In this document: one piece after another, positions 16,314 through 22,215 of the stretch
Layout of the letters: every line of letters starts with the position of its first letter
Position numbering within the stretch: the first letter of the stretch is position 1
Source: an uncultured Prevotella sp.
Lineage (GTDB): Bacteria; Bacteroidota; Bacteroidia; Bacteroidales; Bacteroidaceae
NCBI GenBank assembly: GCA_900542795.1
Contig: UQPD01000025.1
Coordinates: 1 to 22,215 of the forward strand
Reading direction: 5' to 3'
Length of the DNA stretch: 22,215 nt
Translations under genes and position numbers: made by a program
Notes under the pieces: model-generated
The model's database searches: none
What the model saw: only the letters and a program-made list of their open reading frames with translations
What the model was told of the DNA's origin: nothing

Positions 16314-16889
16314 TTAGTTTTTAAGTTTACAAATCATTTGTGTCATATTACCCATAGGGCAGAACACGCACCAAGTGCGCGGACGATATATAATAGTAAG
16401 CACTACCCCCACAACAAGAGAGGTAAGCATAATACCATAAAGTCCAAAAGCAAATTGCGCAACCCAAGGCTCCACTACCGTGGGATAAGCCCAATGCCAA
16501 GGTACGTTGAAAGTCCATAGCAAATGAATGGTCTCGCGCAGAGATTCTGCACCCATTGCTACATGAACGGTCAAGATAATCATTTGAATAAAAAAGAACA
16601 AAAAGAAAATCAAGAACGCGTTTCTGAACCATTTGGAAGAAAGCCAACGTGGAGCAACCTTCTTGCGCGACCAATCCAAGGTATTGCCGATTTGCAGAAA
16701 CAACTGTCCACGACCACAATAATTATTGCAATAAGCCTTGCTACCGCCAAACACAGCTATAAGGAGGGGTATCAAAAAACAAATTACACCCAACCAAGCA
16801 AATATAATATTAAAGAACCCAAGTGTAAAATAGGTAGCCGAAACAATCCACAGGTAATCACTCCAACGCTTATTCTTTTGCTTTGCCAT
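16314..16889 (-). CDS. NapH-like membrane 4Fe-4S binding protein
   Basis: 191-residue inner-membrane protein with about three to four hydrophobic segments (13-48, possibly two passes; 88-112; 145-168). Two cysteine motifs lie at membrane edges: CNNYCGRGQ (C54, C58) and CVFCPMGN (C174, C177). The general layout resembles NapH/CcoG-type (Fer4_5) membrane electron-transfer proteins, which pass electrons between quinones and Fe-S partners, but it lacks a C-terminal ferredoxin domain. That part is supplied by the separate ferredoxin gene just upstream. The start follows the ferredoxin stop by 26 bases, and trx starts 6 bases after its end. Specific substrate unknown. Confidence 0.8.
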   Translation of the reverse strand: MAKQKNKRWSDYLWIVSATYFTLGFFNIIFAWLGVICFLIPLLIAVFGGSKAYCNNYCGRGQLFLQIGNTLDWSRKKVAPRWLSSKWFRNAFLIFFLFFFIQMIILTVHVAMGAESLRETIHLLWTFNVPWHWAYPTVVEPWVAQFAFGLYGIMLTSLVVGVVLTIIYRPRTWCVFCPMGNMTQMICKLKN

Positions 16890-16915
16890 ATTTATTTTGT
16901 TTTAGAAAATGAATA

Positions 16916-17125
16916 CTACACTTCGGCAGGTTGCCTCAACACTTTATGTATGACGCCCGCAGGACAATTCTTTTCGCAAATGCCACAGCCAATGCAGTTT
17001 TCTTCGTCAACAACAGAGTAACTACCCTTATAAATGCTAACAGCATCGCGCGGACAAACCTTTACGCATACGCCACAAGCCACACAACGGTCTTTTTCAC
17101 TCTGAGCCTTATATTTTGTAGCCAT
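16916..17125 (-). CDS. 2[4Fe-4S] ferredoxin
   Basis: 69-residue bacterial-type ferredoxin with two complete CxxCxxCxxxCP motifs: C14-C17-C20-C24 (CVACGVCVKVCP) and C44-C47-C50-C54 (CIGCGICEKNCP). All eight ligands are present. It should carry low-potential electrons in the cytoplasm. It begins 9 bases after the C_GCAxxG_C_C gene and precedes the NapH-like membrane protein by 26 bases. The pair could form one electron-transfer module comparable to the C-terminal ferredoxin part of NapH; this pairing is inferred from gene order. Confidence 0.93.
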   Translation of the reverse strand: MATKYKAQSEKDRCVACGVCVKVCPRDAVSIYKGSYSVVDEENCIGCGICEKNCPAGVIHKVLRQPAEV

Positions 17126-17134
17126 ATCTATCTA

Positions 17135-17533
17135 TCACCTACCTTCGTTTTTAAGTAAATCTTCCAAAAACTCTGCAGCATCTGCCACACAAGCACTACA
17201 TTCGCGCAATACCTTTCCAGTTCCAACGCCTTTCAATAGTTTGCATTGGGTTGCCCCATTACGTTGCTCAAACTTATCCATCATCTGTCGCATACCCCTC
17301 ATTGCCTTTGCACGATCCTTCACTGCAAGTCCATAAACAATACCTGCACCAACCAAAGCACCACAAGTGCCCTGCATATTTCCCATGCCAGCAGCAAAAC
17401 AGTTACCCACGTGCATAATGGTTTCTTCGTCCAGACCCGTATAGTCGTAATAGGTGCAGCACACAGCCTGTGTGCAATTATACGTACCATTAGCCTTTTT
17501 GGCTTCAGCTTGTTGTTTTCTACTTTCCATCAT
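17135..17533 (-). CDS. C_GCAxxG_C_C family probable redox protein
   Basis: About 132 residues from the chosen start. It resembles the C_GCAxxG_C_C family of small anaerobe proteins predicted to be redox-active or metal-binding; no biochemical role is established to my knowledge. Visible features: NCTQAVCC (C20, C25, C26), C45 in GNCFAAGMG, GTCGALVGAG (C57), C97, and the C-terminal CSAC (C112, C115). The frame is open to 17593, but the promoter boxes at 17563-17594 lie inside that extension, so translation must start downstream. ATGATG at 17533-17528 offers the start (MMESRKQQ, one residue ambiguous). First gene of the redox operon ending with oxyR. Confidence 0.85.
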   Translation of the reverse strand: MMESRKQQAEAKKANGTYNCTQAVCCTYYDYTGLDEETIMHVGNCFAAGMGNMQGTCGALVGAGIVYGLAVKDRAKAMRGMRQMMDKFEQRNGATQCKLLKGVGTGKVLRECSACVADAAEFLEDLLKNEGR

Positions 17534-17562
17534 AGCGTGTATGTTTTTTAAAATTTCTGATG

Positions 17563-17594
17563 CAAAGGTATGGCTTTTATCATAGACATACAAA
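17563..17594 (-). promoter_or_regulatory. Promoter of the redox operon
   Basis: Minus strand: TTTG (17594-17591), 20 bases, TACCTTTG (17570-17563). Sequence and spacing fit the Bacteroidota consensus perfectly. Start of transcription is expected near 17556, giving a leader of about 23 bases to the ATG at 17533. Copy B of the 24-bp motif lies 36 bases upstream of the -33 box. Confidence 0.82.
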
Positions 17595-17630
17595 TGAATT
17601 TATATATGTTATCATAGATAAATACTATTG

Positions 17631-17654
17631 TAAATAGGTGTTCAATATTATTTT
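17631..17654 (+). repeat. 24-bp motif, copy B
   Basis: Plus strand: TAAATAGGTGTTCAATAT followed by TATTTT. It matches copy A at 22 of 24 bases and copy C at 20 of 24. With C it forms an inverted pair 90 bases apart; identity with C continues outward for a few bases (TTG before TAA). Confidence 0.7.
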
Positions 17655-17744
17655 TAAGATATTTTCATCGGATGAAGGAGCATTGCAGACTATGTGACTG
17701 AGAAAGAGGGAACCAAATGCACTCGAGAACGTGCTTTCAATGTG

Positions 17745-17768
17745 AAAATAATTTTGGATACCTACTTA
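17745..17768 (-). repeat. 24-bp motif, copy C
   Basis: Minus strand: TAAGTAGGTATCCAAAAT followed by TATTTT, matching copy A at 22 of 24 bases. Inverted relative to copy B. It sits in the middle of the divergent intergenic region. Confidence 0.7.
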
Positions 17769-17885
17769 CAACCACACCTATATATAAAGGAGTCTATACG
17801 AATGAGCTGTAAAATTAGAATAGCCTTTATAGAATAGCCTTAGTATAAAACATCCATTATAAAGACAAGAATAAGCCAAATACTT

Positions 17886-17918
17886 TCTGCAAAATCACAG
17901 ATTTTTTATGTAAGTTTG
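17886..17918 (+). promoter_or_regulatory. Promoter of the GT2-SpoIID fusion gene
   Basis: TCTG (17886-17889; 3 of 4 match to TTTG), 21 bases, then TAAGTTTG (17911-17918), a full match to TAnnTTTG. Predicted transcription start is near 17925, about 23 bases before the ATG at 17948. Confidence 0.6.
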
Positions 17919-17947
17919 CAGCATATTACATAACTCAACATCTGCTC

Positions 17948-20900
17948 ATGAAACCACAGTTGGACTTTATATTACTCTACACGCCACAAAATGAGGGAGT
18001 TATTACCTCGCTCAAAACGGCAGAAAGCATCAATCATGTTTTTCTGCTCACCTCCGAAGCACATGCTGCCGAAGCTGAAAAACACGTTAGCGAGAAATGT
18101 TCTATCATTTTAACTGATGCCCCTAAAAGTTCTAAGTGCATCCGACAAATCGCACAAAAGGCATCGGCTCCCTACACATTCTTTTATTTATCAAGACATA
18201 GTTTGTCATTAGGATATCGCGCACTTGAACGTATGATTCAAGTGGCTAACGATACTGACAGACAAACAAATGCCTTGATGCTCTACACCGACCGATATGA
18301 TGATAAAGGACAACACCCCACCATCGATTATCAAGAAGGTGCACTACGCGATGATTTTGACTTTGGTTCATTGCTACTTTTCCGCACACAGGGATTAAAG
18401 GATTTTGCCAAGAGCGAATGCTGCGGTCGGTTTACACACGCAGCCCTTTATGCCTTGCGCCTTTACACCAGCGCGAACGGACATATTGCACATTTGCGCG
18501 AACCACTCTACACTGAACAAGAAACAGACCTGCGTGCTTCAGGACAAAAGCAATTTGACTACGTAAATCCCAACAATCGCGAAGTACAAATTGAAATGGA
18601 ACGTGCCTGCACCGAACACTTAAAACGTATAGGCGCTTGGTTAGCTCCCGATGAATACGATGAATTACCCGATAACAAAGAGGATTATCCCGTTGAAGCA
18701 AGCGTTATCATTCCCGTTCGCAACCGTGTGCGCACCATTAAAGATGCCATTGGCAGTGTTCTTGAACAAGAAGCCAAGTTCAAATTCAATGTTATTATTG
18801 TAGACAACCATTCAACCGATGGTACCGCTGAGGCTGTACAAGCGTTTAGCAACGATAAGCGCGTAGCACTCATTCAACCTTCACGCACCGACTTAGGCAT
18901 TGGGGGGTGTTGGGATGTTGCCATTCGTTCAGCGCAATGCGGACGCTATGCTGTGCAACTCGACTCAGACGACCTTTATTCTTCACCCCAAACCCTGCAA
19001 CGCATTGTCGATGCCTTCCGTCAGCAGCACGCTGCCATGGTTATTGGTAGCTACCGCATGGTAAACTTCGACTTAGAGACATTACCTCCTGGACTTATCG
19101 ACCATGCAGAATGGACTACCGCCAACGGACGCAACAATGCCTTACGCATCAATGGGTTAGGTGCCCCACGTGCCTTCCGCACAGACATTTTACGCACAAT
19201 AGGTTTTCCCAACACAAGCTATGGCGAAGACTATGCCTTAGGCTTAGTCTTTTCACGCCATTTCCGCATTGCTCGCATCTTCGACGAACTCTATCTTTGT
19301 CGTCGTTGGGACGGAAACTCTGATGCTGCACTTAGCATTGAAAAGCAAAACAAAAACAATCTTTACAAAGACCTTATACGTACGCTCGAACTCCGTGCAC
19401 GCCGTGCCATGATTGCCCACTGGAATCATACACTTAATCAAACCGAAGTAGACGCTTTTATTAGCAACCAACTTGAAACATGGCAAGAAGCACGCGAACG
19501 TTTTGAGGCATTACAAACCCAAGTAATGACGCGCGAACTGCCACTCGAAGACATGGAACTTCGCGTACAATTCAATCCCTCGCGCATTGTGAGCACGGGT
19601 GCAAAGGTTGATAAAGCTACACTTAAAAAACGTCCATGCTTTCTTTGCGACAACCATCGTCCTGCCAGTCAACAGCAATTACCCGTAATGGGTAAGATTC
19701 AGCTATTGGTCAACCCCTTCCCCATTCTGCCCAAACACCTCACCTTGCCCACACGTCGTCACACAGCACAACGCTTTTCACACTTTGCTCCCATCATGGA
19801 TAGCATAGCTTGGCAACTTCCAGGCATGTTTGTATTTTACAATGGGGCTCGATGTGGTGCCTCAGCTCCCGACCACGCACACTTGCAAGCAGGACAACGC
19901 GGATTTGTTCCCATTGAAAAAGATTGGAAATATTACGAAAACCGTTTACAACGCATCTATCCCTCAACCAAAGATGAGGAGGCAGATCTTGAAGAACAAG
20001 GTTATGACCCCAAAACGGGAGGCATTTTTATGCTCCGCGGATATGCCTGTCCCGCATTTGTTATTCAAGGTCCAGCCTGCAAGCAATCCCCTATTCTCTT
20101 TAACAAGTTGATGGAAGTATTGCCTATTGCAGACAAACAGCCTGAGCCTGACATCAATATCCTTTCATGGCGACAAGAAGGTGGACCTTCTGCCCCCGAC
20201 CACATTGTGTCGGTAATCTTTGTTCGCAAAAAACATCGTCCTGATTGTTACCATGCTGAAGGCAAAAATCAACTATTGATTAGCCCTGGCGCTATCGACA
20301 TGGGTGGACTCATTATTACCCCCAGAGAAACAGACTATAAACGTCTTACCCCTCACACCGCAGCCAACATCTTGCGCGAAGTAACCATCAACGAAAATGA
20401 GATGTCTGCCATTGCACGCAAGTTACATAGTCGTACCCATACGCACAACACCCATAAACCAACCGATGGAGAAAGCGTAAAGAATGAGAATGCATTGCTC
20501 AAATCATTGCAAGACCGCGACATCTGTGTAGGCATTATGCATACCGAGAAAGTAAGTTTCAAACTCAACGGTACATTTACCGCTAAAGGTGAAACTGTTA
20601 CCAACCAGCAAGAAGCTTGTTGCACCGAAGGCGGCATCGCATGGAATGGCAATATCTATAGCGAACTTACTTTTATTCCTGAAGACGAAAACACCTGTTC
20701 GTTTACATTGCAAAACGTAACCATTGGCATCGGTTTTCATTGGCAACGCCAAGAAGATCAAACCTTTAAAGGTCGCTTGCGTTTAATTGTTGACGAAGAA
20801 AAACTCGTTGTAATCAACGAACTACCCGTTGAGGAATATTTAGAAAGCGTCATTTCATCTGAGATGAATGCAAATTCATCGCTTGGATTGCTCAAGACAC

Positions 20901-21835
20901 ATGCTGTAGTATCACGCAGTTGGGTATATAGCCAAATGCTAAACCGTTTACAAGGTGAAGGTCGCCCAGGCGATTTCTTCAACTTCGTACATCGACCAGG
21001 CGAATCCGTGCGTTGGCACGACCGTTCTGACCACACCCTCTACGATGTTTGTGCCGACGACCATTGCCAACGTTACCAAGGCATTACACGTGCCACATTG
21101 CCACAAGTTCATGAAGCAGTGGCCTCAACCGCAGGCGAAGTGTTGATGTACGATGGCAAATTGTGCGACACACGCTTTTCAAAAAGTTGCGGTGGCATTA
21201 GTGAACGTTATAGCAGCTGTTGGGGTAACGAAGATTTTGCCTATCTGCAACCCGTGCGTTGCGATGCTGACAATAACGAGCCTCTGCCCGATTTAACAAA
21301 CGAAGCCGAAGCAGCGCGTTGGATTCGCACTACTCCTAAAGCATTTTGCAACACCACCAACAAGGCGTTGTTAGCCCAAGTGCTCAACTCATACGACCAA
21401 GAAACACCCGACTTTTACCGTTGGCGTGTAGAGCTTACGCAAGAGAAAGTACGCCAATTGGTTGAAGAACGCACCGAACAAAAGTTGGGAGACATTATAG
21501 ATTTGCAACCCGTAGAACGCGGTGCCAGTGGACGTCTTATTCGCTTACGCATTGTAGGAACCGAAGGCGAACTCATTGTGGGCAAAGAATTAGAAATCCG
21601 CCGATTGCTATCGGATAGTCATCTTTACAGTTCTGCTTTCATTGTTGAGCGCAACGAGGTAGATGCACAAACTCACATTCCCCAATCATTTACACTTATA
21701 GGTGCAGGTTGGGGACATGGTGTTGGACTTTGCCAAATTGGTGCAGCCGTAATGGCAGACAAAGGCTATGCTTACAATGATATCCTAAAGCACTATTATC
21801 AAGGTGCCGACATCTTTAAGTTATTTGGCAAATAA
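17948..21835 (+). CDS. Multidomain GT2 glycosyltransferase / HxHxQ nucleotidyltransferase-like (DUF4922) / SpoIID protein
   Basis: 1295 residues, several domains in one chain. Residues 1-235 look like a degenerate GT-A domain (LYTDRYD 112-118, DYQEGALRDDFDFGSLLLF 127-145). At 248-480 is a family 2 glycosyltransferase: ASVIIPVRNR, VDNHSTDGT, the DSDD metal motif (339-342), GEDY (426-429). At about 535-830 is a domain with CFLC (564-567), NPFPILPKHLTL (589-600) and PDHAHLQ (641-647). HxHxQ is the active-site pattern of GalT and Ap4A phosphorylase, and the domain matches what I recall as DUF4922. From about 855 to the end is a SpoIID/LytB domain (NELPVEEYLESVISSEM, SCGG, GAGWGHGVGLCQIGA). SpoIID normally acts on peptidoglycan outside the membrane, yet no signal peptide or membrane segment is visible. 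Function unknown; a sugar-nucleotide/cell-wall role is inference. Confidence 0.85.
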   Translation: MKPQLDFILLYTPQNEGVITSLKTAESINHVFLLTSEAHAAEAEKHVSEKCSIILTDAPKSSKCIRQIAQKASAPYTFFYLSRHSLSLGYRALERMIQVANDTDRQTNALMLYTDRYDDKGQHPTIDYQEGALRDDFDFGSLLLFRTQGLKDFAKSECCGRFTHAALYALRLYTSANGHIAHLREPLYTEQETDLRASGQKQFDYVNPNNREVQIEMERACTEHLKRIGAWLAPDEYDELPDNKEDYPVEASVIIPVRNRVRTIKDAIGSVLEQEAKFKFNVIIVDNHSTDGTAEAVQAFSNDKRVALIQPSRTDLGIGGCWDVAIRSAQCGRYAVQLDSDDLYSSPQTLQRIVDAFRQQHAAMVIGSYRMVNFDLETLPPGLIDHAEWTTANGRNNALRINGLGAPRAFRTDILRTIGFPNTSYGEDYALGLVFSRHFRIARIFDELYLCRRWDGNSDAALSIEKQNKNNLYKDLIRTLELRARRAMIAHWNHTLNQTEVDAFISNQLETWQEARERFEALQTQVMTRELPLEDMELRVQFNPSRIVSTGAKVDKATLKKRPCFLCDNHRPASQQQLPVMGKIQLLVNPFPILPKHLTLPTRRHTAQRFSHFAPIMDSIAWQLPGMFVFYNGARCGASAPDHAHLQAGQRGFVPIEKDWKYYENRLQRIYPSTKDEEADLEEQGYDPKTGGIFMLRGYACPAFVIQGPACKQSPILFNKLMEVLPIADKQPEPDINILSWRQEGGPSAPDHIVSVIFVRKKHRPDCYHAEGKNQLLISPGAIDMGGLIITPRETDYKRLTPHTAANILREVTINENEMSAIARKLHSRTHTHNTHKPTDGESVKNENALLKSLQDRDICVGIMHTEKVSFKLNGTFTAKGETVTNQQEACCTEGGIAWNGNIYSELTFIPEDENTCSFTLQNVTIGIGFHWQRQEDQTFKGRLRLIVDEEKLVVINELPVEEYLESVISSEMNANSSLGLLKTHAVVSRSWVYSQMLNRLQGEGRPGDFFNFVHRPGESVRWHDRSDHTLYDVCADDHCQRYQGITRATLPQVHEAVASTAGEVLMYDGKLCDTRFSKSCGGISERYSSCWGNEDFAYLQPVRCDADNNEPLPDLTNEAEAARWIRTTPKAFCNTTNKALLAQVLNSYDQETPDFYRWRVELTQEKVRQLVEERTEQKLGDIIDLQPVERGASGRLIRLRIVGTEGELIVGKELEIRRLLSDSHLYSSAFIVERNEVDAQTHIPQSFTLIGAGWGHGVGLCQIGAAVMADKGYAYNDILKHYYQGADIFKLFGK

Positions 21836-21870
21836 ACGCAAAAGCGAATAAATACCGCTAATAAAGTTCT

Positions 21871-21925
21871 AAGAATGCTTGAAAGGTAAATATTTATGTA
21901 TTTATATCTCAAGCATTCTTTTTTT
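21871..21925 (+). terminator. Rho-independent terminator after the fusion gene
   Basis: AAGAATGCTTGA (21871-21882) pairs perfectly with 21909-21920 over 12 bp around a 26-base AT-rich loop. It is followed by an uninterrupted T run to 21925. It begins 36 bases after the stop codon. Confidence 0.85.
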
Positions 21926-22008
21926 CTGATTATCAACCGTTCAAAGCAAAATTCAGGCTACGGAATTGCAACAAAAGATAAACTTTTTTCAAAAAACTCA
22001 CAATTTTG

Positions 22009-22040
22009 TTTGGTCAGAACCATAGAAGTTTGTACTTTTG
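22009..22040 (+). promoter_or_regulatory. tRNA-Lys promoter
   Basis: TTTG (22009-22012), 20 bases, TACTTTTG (22033-22040): an ideal Bacteroidota promoter. Transcription should start near 22047, about 19 bases before the first tRNA. Confidence 0.8.
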
Positions 22041-22065
22041 CACTCGCAAAACGGAAATAACACTT

Positions 22066-22141
22066 GCACTCTTAGCTCAGTTGGTAGAGCAACTGACTCT
22101 TAATCAGTGGGTCCAGGGTTCGAACCCCTGAGAGTGTACCA
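22066..22141 (+). tRNA. tRNA-Lys (anticodon CUU)
   Basis: 76 bases including encoded CCA (22139-22141). The acceptor stem GCACTCT/AGAGTGT closes with a G1-U72 pair. D arm GCTCAGTTGGTAGAGC; anticodon arm ACTGA-CTCTTAA-TCAGT gives anticodon CTT (reads AAG, Lys). T arm CAGGG-TTCGAAC-CCCTG. Discriminator base A. All conserved positions look normal. Confidence 0.96.
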
Positions 22142-22161
22142 TCAACAACAAACTTACCAAT

Positions 22162-22215
22162 GCACTCTTAGCTCAGTTGGTAGAGCAACTGACTCTTAAT
22201 CAGTGGGTCCAGGGT
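22162..22215 (+). tRNA. tRNA-Lys (CUU), second copy, truncated by window end
   Basis: 54 bases identical to the first 54 bases of the tRNA at 22066. It begins 96 bases after that copy's start, with a 20-base spacer. The T arm and acceptor 3' side are cut off by the end of the sequence. Probably co-transcribed with the first copy. Confidence 0.93.

Larger units (their letters stand above)
17595..17885. other. Non-coding region between divergent promoters
   Basis: No credible gene. It contains copies B and C of the 24-bp motif in inverted orientation and a 10-base direct repeat AGAATAGCCT (17817-17826 and 17831-17840). Composition is AT-rich except for 17675-17735, which is more mixed and lies between the inverted motif copies. 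It could be purely regulatory or a small decayed element bounded by those copies; I see no target-site duplication. Confidence 0.6.

Noticed and set aside
16524..17021. 165-codon plus-strand frame opposite the NapH-like and ferredoxin genes
   Set aside because: Overlaps two genes with clear cysteine motifs on the other strand and has no recognisable feature or promoter.
17629..17771. A complete MITE bounded by the inverted 24-bp copies
   Set aside because: No target-site duplication is visible on the flanks and a third copy lies alone beside oxyR, so a mobile-element call is not supported; kept only as an alternative in the findings.
35..22215. CRISPR arrays, rRNA genes, prophage genes, toxin-antitoxin or restriction systems
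   Set aside because: I looked for regularly spaced repeats and for hallmark proteins of these systems and saw none. The coding content is housekeeping, transport, redox, repair and the genes described.

Overview
This window is chromosomal DNA from a member of the Bacteroidota, most likely Bacteroidales (a Prevotella-like relative is plausible; species not determinable from this stretch). Reasons: the order hpt-adk-obgE-pgeF; promoters of the Bacteroides type (TTTG at -33, TAnnTTTG at -7) and no Shine-Dalgarno sequences; A-rich sequence before start codons; a fused FeoA-FeoB; a PiT phosphate transporter with a PhoU-like tail; and a GT2/HxHxQ/SpoIID fusion protein. It looks like one contig of a draft assembly: the first 34 bases are an Illumina Nextera transposase adapter, and the right end stops inside the second copy of a tandem tRNA-Lys, a repeat where short-read assemblies usually break.

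Layout. 1-34 adapter; 115-152 terminator; 217-2823 mutS2 (minus), divergent from hpt (2981) through overlapping promoters. hpt, adk, obgE and pgeF (2981-6325, plus) form a purine-salvage/GTPase/housekeeping cluster that ends at a strong hairpin (6346-6396). Converging on it from the right are uvrB (7634-9697) and, 24 nt downstream of uvrB, a REP-associated tyrosine (HUH) transposase-like gene (6419-7609) whose C-terminal half resembles a DprA/SLOG domain. Next come pit (9798-12047) and feoAB (12252-14882), each with its own Bacteroides-type promoter on the minus strand.

15054-17533 is a compact minus-strand operon of redox genes: a C_GCAxxG_C_C-family cysteine protein, a 2[4Fe-4S] ferredoxin, a NapH-like membrane Fe-S protein, thioredoxin and OxyR with both redox cysteines. 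It is read from a good promoter at 17563-17594. A 24-bp motif occurs three times here: just before oxyR, and twice as an inverted pair upstream of the operon promoter. It is a candidate operator. OxyR beside FeoAB suggests a joint oxidative-stress/iron neighbourhood.

17948-21835 encodes a 1295-residue protein with a degenerate GT-A-like N-terminus, a GT2 glycosyltransferase, an HxHxQ nucleotidyltransferase/phosphorylase-like domain and a SpoIID/LytB domain, with no signal peptide. Then come a clear terminator, a tRNA promoter, tRNA-Lys(CUU) and a second, truncated identical tRNA-Lys.

Most interesting: the transposase-SLOG fusion together with two covarying palindromes of one family (4202-4273 and 9718-9771) that could be its REP-like substrates; the redox operon with its three-copy motif; the cysteine-rich insert in the FeoB G domain; and the GT2-HxHxQ-SpoIID fusion.
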